Shown: piece after piece, positions 1-9,965 of the stretch | Layout of the letters: the number at the start of each line of letters is the position of its first letter | Position numbering within the stretch: position 1 is the stretch's first letter | Assembly: GCA_000710935.1 (NCBI GenBank) | Contig: BAYV01000014.1 | Coordinates: 38,444 to 102,443, forward strand | Direction: 5' to 3' | DNA: 64,000 nt | Origin: Iodidimonas nitroreducens | GTDB lineage: Bacteria > Pseudomonadota > Alphaproteobacteria > Sphingomonadales > Rhodothalassiaceae | Notes under the pieces: model-generated | What the model was told of the DNA's origin: nothing | Seen by the model: the letters and a program-made list of their open reading frames with translations, nothing else | Databases searched by the model: none | Made by a program: the position numbers and the translations under genes

Positions 1-1574
1 TAAGGCGTATTGCCCGGAATGTGGAATTTGGCACCGGGATCAAAGGCATCGCCGGGGCGCTCATCCGGGGCGCGCACCCCCTGATAGGCTTCCCGCAAAG
101 TCCACCAGCCTTCATTATATTGTTCGGGTGTCAATTCTCCGGAAAACACCTGCCAGCGCCATTTATCGACCATCAGCCCGAACGGCAGAAATGCGACTTT
201 ATCAAGGGCCTGACGCAGCAAAAGCCCAAGATCGGCTTCGGCGGGGGGCAGGGTTTCCAGCAAACCGATCTGCTGGAGATATTCAGGGGTGATGGAAAGC
301 GCGATCATATCGCCAATGGCTTCATGAAAGCCATCATTGGGATCATTGCGAAACAACGGATCCTGCACCGCATAAGCGCGCTGATAGATATTATGACCGA
401 TTTCATGATGGATGGTCTGGAAATCCTCGGCATCCACCTTGATGCACATCTTGATGCGGATATCATCCTTGTCGTTCAGGTTCCACGCCGAGGCATGGCA
501 TACCACATTGCGATCTTCGGGCTTTAAAAACAGCGACCGTTCGTAAAAAGTTTCGGGCAGGGGATCAAACCCCACCGAGGTGAAAAAGCCCTCGGCGGTT
601 TTCACCATATCCAGTTCGCTATAGGCCTTTTCCTTCAAAAGAGCGGTGAGATCAAAGGCCGGGGCGCTGCCTTCGGGGGCGACCAGATCATAAACATTGC
701 CCCAGCTTTGCGCCCACATATTGCCCAGCAGATGCGCCGGAATGGGCTGATCGAGCGGCACCAGATCATCGCCATATTTTTCATTGAGCCTGGCGCGCAC
801 ATGGCATTGCAGGCCATCATAAAGCGGCTTTACCTCGCCCCACAGGCGATCCACATCTTTTGCGAAATCATCGGCGGGCATATCATATTTCGACCGCCAC
901 ATGGTGCCGATATCGGCGAATCCCAGATCGCGCGCCCCTTCATTGGCGATTTCCACCATGCGGGCATATTGGTCTTTCATCGGCACGGCAATGGTGCGCC
1001 AGCCTTCCCAGGCTTCCAGCAATTCGTCAGGGTCCTGAGACGAACCGATCACCGCTTCCAGTTCGGTGAGGCTCAAACAACCATCCTTGCGGGCATAGGC
1101 GGCCAGCGTGCTGTCGCCGCCCTCGGGGCAATAGGTGCCGGTGCCATATGATGCTTCGAGATTGGTGGTGATCTCGGCCAGTTCGGCGGTGGCCTCAGCA
1201 TCGCCTTGGGGTGCGGGGAGGGTGAGGCCAAGACGCAAAAGCTCGATCTTGCGGGCAATATCGGCAGGCAGATCGAGATCGCGATAAAGGCTGGCTTCCT
1301 GCGCTAGTTCAACGCCCAGCGTGGTCATCTTCTCGGAGCTTTTGGCGCTCAGCCAATTGGTATCAAAGGTGATGAAATTGGCGTTCACCCAAGCGGTGCG
1401 GGCGGCGGCCTCGGATTCGCGTGTCACGGTGGCTTCGGCGCGCTCCACAAAGGCAATGGCATCGTCAACCGTGGGGGTTTTGCTTTGCTCATTGGCGGGC
1501 TCGCAGGCGGCGAGGGCAAAAAGGCTGGCCCCCAGCAAAAAATGTTGGGCAATCGTGCGTTTGGATGGTCCCAT
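1..1574 (-). CDS. M2 family zinc dipeptidyl carboxypeptidase (ACE-like), lipoprotein, 3' end outside window
   Basis: This is a secreted zinc peptidase of the M2 (angiotensin-converting enzyme-like) family, expected to release C-terminal dipeptides from peptides in the periplasm. The N terminus (MGPSKRTIAQHFLLG, then LFALAAC) is a signal peptide with a lipobox, so the protein should be lipid-anchored. The zinc site is HEIGH near residue 390 (positions 393-407), followed by GFHEAIGD with the third ligand Glu. The family usually has HEMGH, so Ile replaces Met here. The segment GVRAPDERPGDAFDPGAKFH near the left edge is also typical. The start ATG at 1574 has a good ribosome site (GGGAGTGA) in front. 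About 525 codons are visible, and the stop codon lies beyond position 1. Family assignment is secure; the natural substrate is unknown. Confidence 0.9.
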   Translation of the reverse strand, partial: MGPSKRTIAQHFLLGASLFALAACEPANEQSKTPTVDDAIAFVERAEATVTRESEAAARTAWVNANFITFDTNWLSAKSSEKMTTLGVELAQEASLYRDLDLPADIARKIELLRLGLTLPAPQGDAEATAELAEITTNLEASYGTGTYCPEGGDSTLAAYARKDGCLSLTELEAVIGSSQDPDELLEAWEGWRTIAVPMKDQYARMVEIANEGARDLGFADIGTMWRSKYDMPADDFAKDVDRLWGEVKPLYDGLQCHVRARLNEKYGDDLVPLDQPIPAHLLGNMWAQSWGNVYDLVAPEGSAPAFDLTALLKEKAYSELDMVKTAEGFFTSVGFDPLPETFYERSLFLKPEDRNVVCHASAWNLNDKDDIRIKMCIKVDAEDFQTIHHEIGHNIYQRAYAVQDPLFRNDPNDGFHEAIGDMIALSITPEYLQQIGLLETLPPAEADLGLLLRQALDKVAFLPFGLMVDKWRWQVFSGELTPEQYNEGWWTLREAYQGVRAPDERPGDAFDPGAKFHIPGNTP

Positions 1575-1941
1575 GATCGTCACTCCCTTCCTCTCATTCT
1601 TCTTGTTTATTTGATCGGTCTCGTCCCGATCTCCTTGTTGAGTGGAAACCCGGCGCGGGCGCTTGTCAAGATGGCAGGGGATGTGGAACCGAGCAGATAT
1701 GCGGATGTGCCTGTTTTATGAAATCGATCAGGATGCAAGGGGGCTGAAAAAAGGGGGGGCAACTTATAACTTTAATAAAAGTAAAACGAGTTTCATCCAT
1801 TGGTTATTAAACAATTTTTAGAATTAAATTTTTTTGAAATTTACCATGATACAACTGCAAATATTTTATTATTGCGAAATGTGGCTATTATATGGTACAG
1901 AAAAATTTATCAATTGAATTGAAAATATGGGGGGTAATACC
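1575..1941. other. AT-rich divergent intergenic region
   Basis: These 367 bases separate the divergent peptidase and TraT-like genes. The half next to the TraT-like gene (about 1755-1930) is very AT-rich compared with its surroundings. No RNA gene or convincing conserved frame is visible. It presumably holds the promoters of both genes, but no -35/-10 pair stands out. Confidence 0.5.
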
Positions 1942-2766
1942 ATGTTCGGAAAGACTTTGTCTGCTTTTCTGCTCGTTACGCTTTTGGGCGTAACTGCAGC
2001 CTGCACGGATGTTTCACGGGGTTTGGGCAAGCTGACGGCCAATAAATTTGCCGAGCCGCGCAGTGGCACCAATTGGGTGATCGCACCACCACAGCTTGAT
2101 CCGCCACGGGTTGCCGATAAAACCGTTTATATTTCGTTCCGCAACTTAAGCGATGCCGATGTTAATTTTTTGAATGAACTGCGGTCCGGTGCTTCGGCCC
2201 TTGGCTGGGTTCTGGTCAATGATCCGGAAAGCGCCAAATATCGCTTGCGCGGTGATCTGCGTTTCTTTGGCGAGGTCGATCCGGAATCGGGGGGCCTGGG
2301 CGCTGCGGCCGGCATGGGCATCATTTCGGGCGCGGCCACTGGTGTTGGTGCTTATGCTCTGTCTGATACCATCATGGGCAATAATGCTTCGGCAGCCATT
2401 GGCGGTGTTGGTGGCGGGCTGATGGGGCTTGGGATTGCCAATGCATCACGGCCACGCGAATGGGCTATGATCATCGATTTCGTGCTTGAAGAATATAAGA
2501 ATGAACCGGTGGAGTTCACGCTGGCAACCGATGCAAACAGTGCACGTCTTGATGCAACGGGCGCGGGCAATGGGCGGATGGCCTCTGGGGGCGGCGAAAC
2601 CAAAACCAACAGCTCTACCGCCACATCAACCCGCACCAGCAATTATTTCCCCCATGGGGTTCGGCTCACAGCTTGGGCCAATCAGATGAACATGGAGGAA
2701 GCGGAAGCCATTCCGCAGATTCTGCCCCGTGTGGAACGGGTGGTGGCACAAATCCTCCCACAATAA
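1942..2766 (+). CDS. TraT-like outer-membrane lipoprotein
   Basis: This resembles TraT, the surface-exclusion and complement-resistance lipoprotein of conjugative plasmids. It has a signal peptide with lipobox (LLGVTAAC), an early segment KTVYISFRNLSDADVNFLNE matching the TraT pattern, a Gly/Ala-rich hydrophobic middle (GAAAGMGIISGAATGVGAYAL), and a C-terminal RLTAWANQMNMEEAEAIP segment. The start is set at the ATG at 1942, because the GGGGGG run at 1929-1934 is then a well-spaced ribosome site. An in-frame ATG at 1927 would place that run inside the gene. No other conjugation gene is nearby, so the role is probably a chromosomal outer-membrane function rather than plasmid exclusion. A hairpin terminator follows. 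Similarity is judged by eye; the family call is fairly firm, the function is not. Confidence 0.75.
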   Translation: MFGKTLSAFLLVTLLGVTAACTDVSRGLGKLTANKFAEPRSGTNWVIAPPQLDPPRVADKTVYISFRNLSDADVNFLNELRSGASALGWVLVNDPESAKYRLRGDLRFFGEVDPESGGLGAAAGMGIISGAATGVGAYALSDTIMGNNASAAIGGVGGGLMGLGIANASRPREWAMIIDFVLEEYKNEPVEFTLATDANSARLDATGAGNGRMASGGGETKTNSSTATSTRTSNYFPHGVRLTAWANQMNMEEAEAIPQILPRVERVVAQILPQ

Positions 2767-2819
2767 TTCTGCCGCAATGCCGCAGACGCGCGATCAGAAT
2801 TTTCTGACCTAAAAAATAG

Positions 2820-2863
2820 AACGCCTTTCCAAAGATCACTGCTTTGGAGGGGCGTTTTCTTTT
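2820..2863 (+). terminator. intrinsic terminator after the TraT-like gene
   Basis: The arms at 2820-2834 and 2842-2856 pair (AACGCCTTTCCAAAG with CTTTGGAGGGGCGTT, one mismatch-type bulge) around a 7-nt loop, followed by a T-rich tract to 2863. It separates the TraT-like gene from uvrB. Confidence 0.85.
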
Positions 2864-2956
2864 GGCGGATATGGCTTGGCCGTTATCTTTTGGCAAAGGG
2901 CTATGGATGGCTGTGGGCCCTTCACATTTGCGAAAGGCGGGCGCATATAAGGGGCT

Positions 2957-5149
2957 ATGTCTCAGCCTCAAAGCCATATCAATCCCCATGTGTTCATCCC
3001 GCCCAAGGCCGCGCGGCCAGAGAAAACCGAGGGCGGGATCGCCTTTCGTTTGGCCAGCGAATTTGAGCCCGCTGGCGATCAGCCCCGCGCCATTGCTGAA
3101 TTGATCGCGGGCCTGAAAGAAGGCGAGCGCAATCAGGTGCTGCTGGGGGTGACCGGATCGGGCAAAACCTTCAGCATGGCGCAGGTGATTGCCCAAACCC
3201 AGCGGCCCAGCCTGATCCTTGCCCCCAATAAAACGCTGGCGGCCCAGCTTTATGGCGAGTTCAAAAGCTTCTTCCCCGATAATGCGGTGGAATATTTCGT
3301 CAGCTATTATGATTATTATCAGCCCGAAGCCTATGTGCCCCGCACCGATACCTTTATTGAAAAGGAATCGACCATCAATGAACAGATTGATCGGATGCGC
3401 CATTCCGCCACCCGGGCGCTTTTGGAACGCGATGATGTGATCATCGTTGCCTCGGTGTCGTGCATCTATGGCATTGGCTCGGTTGAAACCTATTCCAACA
3501 TGACCCTGAAAATCGCCGTGGGGGATGCCCTTGATCATCGCGAATTGCTGCGCCAATTGGTGGCTTTGCAATATAAGCGCAATGATCAGGCCTTCAGCCG
3601 GGGCACCTTTCGGGTGCGTGGCGATGTGATCGAGATTTTCCCCTCGCATCTGGAAGATCGGGCCTGGCGGCTTTCGATGTTTGGCGATGAGGTGGAAAGC
3701 CTGCAGGAATTTGATCCCCTGACCGGCCAAAGCCATCACAGCTTTGAAGAAATCAAGCTTTATGCCAACTCCCATTATGTGACCCCGAAACCGACGCTGG
3801 AACAGGCAATCCGCCAGATCAGAAACGATATGGTCGAGCAGGTGAAGCGCTTTACGGATGAGGGCAAGCTTTTGGAAGCCCAAAGGCTGGAACAGCGCAC
3901 CCAATTCGATCTGGAAATGATGATGGCCACCGGCGCCTGCCCCGGCATCGAGAATTATTCCCGCTATTTATCGGGCCGCAATCCCGGCGAGCCGCCGCCC
4001 ACTTTGTTTGAATATCTGCCCGATCATGCGCTTTTGTTCGTTGATGAAAGCCATGTCACCGTGCCGCAGGTGGGGGGCATGGCGCGGGGCGATCTGCGGC
4101 GGAAGGCAACGCTGGCTGATTATGGCTTTCGCCTGCCCGCCTGTGTGGATAACCGGCCTTTGCGGTTCGAGGAATGGGAGGCCATGCGCCCCCAATCGCT
4201 GTTCGTTTCAGCCACCCCCGGCCCCTGGGAGATGGAGCAGACGGGCGGGGTTTTCGCCGAGCAGGTGATCCGCCCCACCGGGCTCATCGATCCGCCGGTG
4301 GAAATCAGGCCGGTGGAAAGCCAGGTGGATGATCTGATGCGCGAAACCCGGCTGATGGCCAAGCGCGGGCTGCGGGTTCTGGCCACCACCCTCACCAAGC
4401 GGATGGCCGAGGATCTGACCGAATATCTCCATGAAAATGGCATCCGCGTGCGCTATATGCATTCCGATATCGATACGGTAGAGCGCATCGAACTGATCCG
4501 CGATCTGCGGCTGGGGGTTTATGATGTGCTGGTGGGGATCAATCTGCTGCGTGAAGGGCTGGATATCCCCGAATGTGGGCTGGTGGCGATATTGGATGCC
4601 GACAAGGAAGGCTTTTTGCGGTCGGAAACCTCATTGGTGCAGACCATCGGCCGGGCGGCGCGCAATGTGGATGGCCGGGTGATCCTTTATGCCGATAAGC
4701 GCACGGGCTCGATCGAGCGCGCTTTAGCTGAAACGGAACGGCGCCGTAACAAACAGATCGCCTATAATGAGGCCCATGGCATCACCCCCCAAAGCATCCG
4801 GCGCGGCATTTCCGATGTGATGGGGCATGTGGCCAATGCCGATTATCTGACCATCGACACCGGGGTGGATGGCCGTCTTGATCGCACCGGCGATAATCTG
4901 AAAACGGTGATGGCCGATCTGGAAAAGCGGATGCACGCCGCCGCCGCCGATTTGGAATTCGAGGAAGCCGCCCGCCTGCGCGATGAATTAAAGCGGTTGG
5001 AAGATGCGGATCTGGGAATTTTATCGGGGGCTTTGAAACAGATGCATCCCCGCGATCAGGGGGCAGCCGCTGGACGGGAAAAAGGCCGCTCCACCGCCGG
5101 TCGGCCCGGCACCCGCACGCACAAGGCCAAAGCCAAGGCAAAATGGTAG
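2957..5149 (+). CDS. uvrB: UvrABC nucleotide excision repair subunit B
   Basis: UvrB is the damage-verifying helicase-like subunit of bacterial nucleotide excision repair. It is loaded by UvrA, opens the DNA and recruits UvrC. The Walker A motif GVTGSGKT is at residues 64-71. The beta-hairpin signature [12 protein letters not shown] follows, then the DESH helicase box, motif [14 protein letters not shown] and QTIGRAARN. The C-terminal UVR domain ([17 protein letters not shown]) contacts UvrC. At 730 residues it is slightly longer than the common 670-700, owing to an N-terminal leader of about 25 residues and a basic C-terminal tail ending in KAKAKAKW. It is a single gene after a terminator, and the downstream neighbour is on the opposite strand. 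Confidence 0.98.
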   Translation: MSQPQSHINPHVFIPPKAARPEKTEGGIAFRLASEFEPAGDQPRAIAELIAGLKEGERNQVLLGVTGSGKTFSMAQVIAQTQRPSLILAPNKTLAAQLYGEFKSFFPDNAVEYFVSYYDYYQPEAYVPRTDTFIEKESTINEQIDRMRHSATRALLERDDVIIVASVSCIYGIGSVETYSNMTLKIAVGDALDHRELLRQLVALQYKRNDQAFSRGTFRVRGDVIEIFPSHLEDRAWRLSMFGDEVESLQEFDPLTGQSHHSFEEIKLYANSHYVTPKPTLEQAIRQIRNDMVEQVKRFTDEGKLLEAQRLEQRTQFDLEMMMATGACPGIENYSRYLSGRNPGEPPPTLFEYLPDHALLFVDESHVTVPQVGGMARGDLRRKATLADYGFRLPACVDNRPLRFEEWEAMRPQSLFVSATPGPWEMEQTGGVFAEQVIRPTGLIDPPVEIRPVESQVDDLMRETRLMAKRGLRVLATTLTKRMAEDLTEYLHENGIRVRYMHSDIDTVERIELIRDLRLGVYDVLVGINLLREGLDIPECGLVAILDADKEGFLRSETSLVQTIGRAARNVDGRVILYADKRTGSIERALAETERRRNKQIAYNEAHGITPQSIRRGISDVMGHVANADYLTIDTGVDGRLDRTGDNLKTVMADLEKRMHAAAADLEFEEAARLRDELKRLEDADLGILSGALKQMHPRDQGAAAGREKGRSTAGRPGTRTHKAKAKAKW

Positions 5150-5203
5150 GGCGAAATGGTGAGACAAAATGGTGAGGCGGTTGCGGTTTGATCAGCACCT
5201 GCC

Positions 5204-5764
5204 TCAATCCATCAAGCCTGACCCCGGATCGGGTGTGGCATCGATGGCAGGAAAATCCGCTACCGGCTGATAATGCGGGCCGGGATGGCTTTGGAACAGG
5301 GTTATCCGGCTGACTGCGAAGGCCGGGGCTTTAAAAAGGCTGTGATCATTGAGATAATTCGCTACCCGCCGGGATCGCCCCTTCATCCGGGCCAGAGTGA
5401 TATGGGGGGTGTAAGTGCGGTTTTCGGGGGAAAGGCCCAGATCCACCAGGCGCCGGTCGATGGTTTGATGCAGCTTTTGCAGGGCTTCATCCTTTTCGAT
5501 CCCCACATAAAGCAGACGCGGTTTTTCCGGCGTGCCAAAAAGGCCGACCCCGCAAGGGGTGAGGGAAAAGCTTTCAAACCGCACAGTGCCAAGGCTGATG
5601 GCCACATCTTCGGCCAAGGGGGGATCGAGGGTGCCGATAAAGCGCAAGGTAATGTGGAGATTTTCATCCGCTACCCAGTGCGCGCCATCGATTGGCCCCC
5701 GCAAAAGGGTGAGGGATTGTTTGATCGGCTGAGGGATCGCAATCCCGGCAAATAATCTGATCAT
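5204..5764 (-). CDS. thpR: RNA 2',3'-cyclic phosphodiesterase (2H superfamily)
   Basis: This is a 2H phosphoesterase of the ThpR/LigT family, which opens 2',3'-cyclic phosphates on RNA ends. Both catalytic HxTx motifs are present, as HITL at residues 37-40 and HITL at residues 121-124. The N terminus MIRLFAGIAIP is typical. At 186 residues it has normal family length. It lies 15 bases downstream of tesA on the same strand and may be cotranscribed with it, although no functional link is evident. Confidence 0.92.
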   Translation of the reverse strand: MIRLFAGIAIPQPIKQSLTLLRGPIDGAHWVADENLHITLRFIGTLDPPLAEDVAISLGTVRFESFSLTPCGVGLFGTPEKPRLLYVGIEKDEALQKLHQTIDRRLVDLGLSPENRTYTPHITLARMKGRSRRVANYLNDHSLFKAPAFAVSRITLFQSHPGPHYQPVADFPAIDATPDPGSGLMD

Positions 5765-5779
5765 GACATAACACCCCTT

Positions 5780-6469
5780 TCAGAGTTGCGCGCCTGTCGG
5801 GGCCGGGCGGTCGAGGGCCTTTTTCACAAAGGGTAGGATCCGATCCACCATGATCCCAATGCCCTCGGCGGTGGGGTGGATGCCATCATCAAGATTAAGT
5901 GCGGGATCGGCCGCCACGCCATCAAGGAAAAAGGGATAGAAAACCACATCATGTTTTTTCGCCAAAGCGGGGAACAGGCTGTTGAAGCGATCCTGATAAT
6001 CCGCCCCCATATTGGGTGGGGCCAGCATTCCCGCCAGCAAAACCCGAATACCCCGGCTTTTGATATCGGTGATCAGGGCATCGAGATTATCGCGGGTGAT
6101 TTCGGGCGCGATCCCGCGCAAGGCATCATTGGCCCCCAGTTCCAAAATCACCAGATCCGGGGTTTTGCCATCAAGGGCGGATAAAGCCCAATCGAGCCGG
6201 GATCGCCCGCCGGTGCTGGTATCGCCTGAAACCCCGGCATTGATCACGCTGACCGGCTGATCACAGTCCTGATCGAGGCGGCGCTCAAGCTGGCCAGTAA
6301 AGCCCTGCCCGGGGGCGAGGCCATAGCCCGCCATCAGGCTGTCGCCAAATCCGATGATGATGGTTTCGGTGTTTTGATCTGCACCGAACGCGGGCTTTCC
6401 CGCCTGCCCCGCCCAAGCGGGTGTGAGCAGGGAAAGGGCTGCAAGCAGTGATCCGAGCAGCAGCCTCAT
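5780..6469 (-). CDS. tesA: SGNH-family arylesterase / lysophospholipase, TesA type
   Basis: This is a periplasmic esterase/thioesterase of the TesA family, with 229 residues from the chosen start. The SGNH blocks are all visible: GDSLMAGYG (nucleophile Ser), NAGVSGDT (Gly), GANDALRG (Asn) and DGIHPTAEG (Asp-His). The ATG at 6469 is preferred, because it starts a standard signal peptide (MRLLLGSLLAALSLLTPAWA). A longer frame back to 6574 would overlap the divergent ABC gene. The arrangement of tesA divergent from a ybbA-ybbP pair is also known from E. coli, so this neighbourhood is conserved across proteobacteria. The two gene starts share a promoter region of about 115 bases. Confidence 0.93.
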   Translation of the reverse strand: MRLLLGSLLAALSLLTPAWAGQAGKPAFGADQNTETIIIGFGDSLMAGYGLAPGQGFTGQLERRLDQDCDQPVSVINAGVSGDTSTGGRSRLDWALSALDGKTPDLVILELGANDALRGIAPEITRDNLDALITDIKSRGIRVLLAGMLAPPNMGADYQDRFNSLFPALAKKHDVVFYPFFLDGVAADPALNLDDGIHPTAEGIGIMVDRILPFVKKALDRPAPTGAQL

Positions 6470-6584
6470 CGCGAATGGGATGAAGGGATATCTCGGCACT
6501 GGCCTTGGGCGCGCCTTTCGGGGCATGATGGCGGCGAAGACGGCAGACGGGTTTTTATCATAAAATATGGTCATGGAGAAAAAG

Positions 6585-7304
6585 ATGGCGTTGCCACGTC
6601 AGATAATCAATCTCTCAAATGTTGAACTGACATTGAACAGCGCCGCCGGACCGGTTCATATCCTGCGCGGCATTGATCTGGCCATCGATGAAGGCACCAC
6701 CCTTGGCATTGTTGGGCCATCGGGATCGGGCAAATCCACCCTGATGGCGGTGATGAGCGGGCTGGAGCAGGTGAGCCATGGCCGGGTCGAGGTGGATGGG
6801 CTCGATCTCACCCATCTTGATGAAGATGCGCTGGCCCTGCATCGTCGTCAGCGGATCGGGATTGTTTTGCAGGCTTTTCATCTGATCCCCACCATGTCGG
6901 CCCTTGAAAATGTGGCGGTGCCTTTGGAATTGGCCGGGCGGCGCGATGCCTTTGCGCGGGCCGAAACCGAGCTGGAGCAGGTGGGGCTTGGGCATCGGCT
7001 GGATCATTATCCGGCGCAATTATCAGGGGGCGAACAGCAAAGGGTGGCGCTGGCCCGGGCCATGGCCCCCGATCCGGCGATTTTATTTGCCGATGAACCC
7101 ACGGGCAATCTGGATACCAAAACCGGTTCCACCATCATCGATCTGATGTTTGCGCAGCATCTGGCCCGGGGCACCAGTCTGGTGCTGGTGACCCATGATC
7201 AGCATCTGGCCCGGCGCTGTGATCGGATCGTGCGGATGGCGGATGGCCTGATCGTTGGTGACGAGAGCAGCAAAGCGACCATCAAGCACGAGGCCGCACA
7301 ATGA
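6585..7304 (+). CDS. ybbA: ABC transporter ATP-binding protein, YbbA type
   Basis: This is the ATPase of a LolD/MacB-like ABC system, about 240 residues. Walker A GPSGSGKS is at residues 44-51, the signature motif is LSGGEQQRVALARA, Walker B is ILFADEPTGNLD, and the switch His lies in LVTHD. The ATG at 6585 is chosen because GGAG at 6575-6578 is then at good spacing; an ATG at 6567 in the same frame lacks one. Its stop overlaps the next gene's start (ATGA at 7301-7304), so the ATPase and permease are translationally coupled. In E. coli the YbbA-YbbP pair sits beside tesA as here, and its substrate is not firmly known. Confidence 0.93.
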   Translation: MALPRQIINLSNVELTLNSAAGPVHILRGIDLAIDEGTTLGIVGPSGSGKSTLMAVMSGLEQVSHGRVEVDGLDLTHLDEDALALHRRQRIGIVLQAFHLIPTMSALENVAVPLELAGRRDAFARAETELEQVGLGHRLDHYPAQLSGGEQQRVALARAMAPDPAILFADEPTGNLDTKTGSTIIDLMFAQHLARGTSLVLVTHDQHLARRCDRIVRMADGLIVGDESSKATIKHEAAQ

Positions 7305-9835
7305 TCAGCCGCTCCCCATCCACGCCCCTGGTTTTCCGCCTGATGCTGCGGGAATTGCGCGAAGGTCTCTCGGGCTTCCGCATATTTCTCGCCTGTCTGA
7401 TTTTGGGTATCGCGGCGATTGCGGGGGTGGGCTCATTAAGTGCGGCTTTATTGGCGGGCATGGCCGATCAGGGGCGGGTTCTGCTGGCGGGGGATGCCGA
7501 AATCCGCAGCCAGCATCAGGATTTTACCGCCGAGCAACAAGAGTGGATCAAAGCGCAGGGGCAGATTTCGCGCTCGGTGCGCGGGCGGACCAATGCCTTT
7601 GCGCCGGCAACCGATCAGCGCACTTTGGTGGAATTTCGCGCCGTGGATGCTGCTTATCCGCATTATGGCGCATTAGAAACCAGCCCGCAGATGGATCATC
7701 AGGGGCTTTTTGGTCCGCGCGATGGCCAATGGGGGATTGCGGTGGATGAAACCTTGGCCACCCGCCTTGATCTCGATCTGGGGGGGATCATCAGATTGGG
7801 CGGCGTGGATTTTGAATTGCGCGCCTTCATCACCAATGAACCCGATCGCGCCAATTTCGGTTTCGAGCTTGGCCCGGCGGCGATCTTTGATCTGGGGGCT
7901 TTGCCCCAAACCGGGCTGATCCAGCCGGGCAGCCTTGTCACTTATGTGTATAAGCTGCGCATGGCGCCGGATATTGATATCAAGGCATGGGAGAAAGAGG
8001 CGCGCAGCACACATGATGGGGCGGGCTGGCGGATTCGCACCCGGGATAATTCCGCCCCCAATATTCGCCGGGTCATCGATCAGATGGGCAGCTTTCTCAC
8101 CCTTGTGGGGCTTACCGCCCTTTTGGTGGGGGGTGTGGGGGTTGGCAATGCGGTGCGCGCCTATCTTGATCGCAAATCCGATACCATCGCCACCTTAAAG
8201 GTTTTGGGGGCCACCGGCTGGATGATCTTTGCGATTTATCTGGTGCAGGTGATGGCCCTGGCCAGCATTGCGGTGCTGGCGGGTTTGGCAATTGGTGCGG
8301 GATTGCCCTTTTTATTGCAGGATTTCATCAGTGATCGGCTGCCGGTGCCGCCCTTATTCGGTTTTTATGCCGCGCCTTTGTTCAGTGCGGTGATCTATGG
8401 CTATCTGATCACTTTTGCCTTTGCCATCTGGCCTTTGGGGCGGGCGCGGGATATTCCCGCCCAGCGCCTGTTTCGGACCATGGTGGCCGATCAGGCCAGC
8501 CGCTTGCGGCCGGTGTATCTGTTGATGCTCGTGGTCTCGATTGTGTTGATCATCGCGGCCGGGATGCTGTTTTCCGAAGAACGGCTTTTGGCGGGCGGAT
8601 TTATTCTGGCGGCGGGTGTTTCGCTTTTGGTGCTGCGCGGGGCGGGCGCGCTGGTGGCAAGGCTGGCAGCGCTGGTGCCCCGGGTTCATTCCCCGGGATT
8701 GCGGCTGGCGATTGCCAATCTGCATCGCCCCGGGGCCGCCACCGGGCCGGTGGTGGTGTCTTTGGGGCTGGGGCTTACCCTGTTTGTGATGATGGCGCTG
8801 GTGGAAGGCAATATGACGCGCGAGGTCAATGGTCAGATTCCGCAAAATGCCCCGGCCTTTTTTTTCGTGGATATTCAGCCCTGGCAATATGATGATTTCG
8901 TTTCGGCCGCCCGGGATATTCCCGGTGTGGATGGGCTGGAAGCCGTGCCATCCCTGCGCGGTACGATCACCAAAATCAACGAAACGCCCGCTGAAGACTG
9001 GGATACCAGCGAGGGATCGGGATGGGTTTTGCGCGGGGATCGCAGCTTGAGCTATGCCGTTGATCTGCCTGAGGAGAATAAGCTGGTGGCGGGCGAATGG
9101 TGGGCTGCCGATTATCAGGGGCCGCCGCTGATTTCCTTTTCTGCCGAAGAAGCCCGCGAACTGGGTATCGGGGTGGGCGATCGGATGACCTTATCGATTC
9201 TGGGGCGTGAGATCGAAGCTGAAATCGCATCCTTGCGCGAACTGGAATGGGGCAGCCTGCAATTCAATTTCGTGATTCTGTTCGATCCCCATACGCTGAA
9301 AAGCGCGCCCCACAGCTATATGGCGACCCTGGAAGCCCCCGGCGAGGCCGAAGCACTGGCCTATCGCAGGCTGACCGATCAGTTTCCCAATGTCACGGCG
9401 GTGCGAATCAAGGATGTGCTGCAATCGGTCAGCGATATTTTAGGCACTGTGGCAGCGGCGGTACGGGCGATGGCAGCGGTCACCATCTTTGCCGGCATTC
9501 TGGTTCTGGCCGGGGCGATGGCGGCGGGCTATCGCAATCGGGTTTATGATAGCGTGGTGATGAAGGTTCTGGGGGCCACAAGGCCGAATATCCTGCGGGC
9601 CTATATTCTGGAATATATCCTTTTGGGCAGCGTCACCGCTTTCGTGGCGCTGTTGCTTGGGGGCTTTGGCGGTTATCTGGTGATTGCTTATGTTCTCAAG
9701 ATCAATTTTGTGCTGATGCTTTGGCCGATGGTGATCATCGCTGTTTTCAGCATGGCGATCACTGTCATTTTCGGCCTTTTCAGCACATGGTCGGCGCTTT
9801 CGGTGCGCCCGGCGCGCCTTTTGCGGGCGGCCTGA
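7301..9835 (+). CDS. ybbP: ABC transporter permease, YbbP type (FtsX-like/MacB-like)
   Basis: This is a large permease of 844 residues that partners the preceding ATPase. An N-terminal membrane helix (FRIFLACLILGIAAIAGVGS) is followed by a long periplasmic domain of roughly 200 residues. Next come a first FtsX-type membrane block (about residues 255-375), a middle helical pair, a second periplasmic domain and a C-terminal FtsX block ending in SVRPARLLRAA. This duplicated layout matches the YbbP family. Such transporters usually act on lipophilic or envelope-bound substrates (established for MacB and LolCDE relatives); the substrate here is unknown. The ATGA overlap shows an operon with the ATPase. 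Confidence 0.92.
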   Translation: MISRSPSTPLVFRLMLRELREGLSGFRIFLACLILGIAAIAGVGSLSAALLAGMADQGRVLLAGDAEIRSQHQDFTAEQQEWIKAQGQISRSVRGRTNAFAPATDQRTLVEFRAVDAAYPHYGALETSPQMDHQGLFGPRDGQWGIAVDETLATRLDLDLGGIIRLGGVDFELRAFITNEPDRANFGFELGPAAIFDLGALPQTGLIQPGSLVTYVYKLRMAPDIDIKAWEKEARSTHDGAGWRIRTRDNSAPNIRRVIDQMGSFLTLVGLTALLVGGVGVGNAVRAYLDRKSDTIATLKVLGATGWMIFAIYLVQVMALASIAVLAGLAIGAGLPFLLQDFISDRLPVPPLFGFYAAPLFSAVIYGYLITFAFAIWPLGRARDIPAQRLFRTMVADQASRLRPVYLLMLVVSIVLIIAAGMLFSEERLLAGGFILAAGVSLLVLRGAGALVARLAALVPRVHSPGLRLAIANLHRPGAATGPVVVSLGLGLTLFVMMALVEGNMTREVNGQIPQNAPAFFFVDIQPWQYDDFVSAARDIPGVDGLEAVPSLRGTITKINETPAEDWDTSEGSGWVLRGDRSLSYAVDLPEENKLVAGEWWAADYQGPPLISFSAEEARELGIGVGDRMTLSILGREIEAEIASLRELEWGSLQFNFVILFDPHTLKSAPHSYMATLEAPGEAEALAYRRLTDQFPNVTAVRIKDVLQSVSDILGTVAAAVRAMAAVTIFAGILVLAGAMAAGYRNRVYDSVVMKVLGATRPNILRAYILEYILLGSVTAFVALLLGGFGGYLVIAYVLKINFVLMLWPMVIIAVFSMAITVIFGLFSTWSALSVRPARLLRAA

Positions 9836-9965
9836 TGGCGATCTTTGGGCGTTCCCGATTGGATATGACGATTTTTGTCCGCTTTTGCTTGAACTGGGGG
9901 GGCAGGACGCCGATATTTATGCTAATCCTAAATCGCACCCGTTTATATAAGGATGAGGCGAGCAG

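Noticed and set aside
2666..3904. A 412-codon open frame antisense to the TraT-like and uvrB genes
   Set aside because: It spans a clear intrinsic terminator and the start of uvrB and has no recognisable motif.
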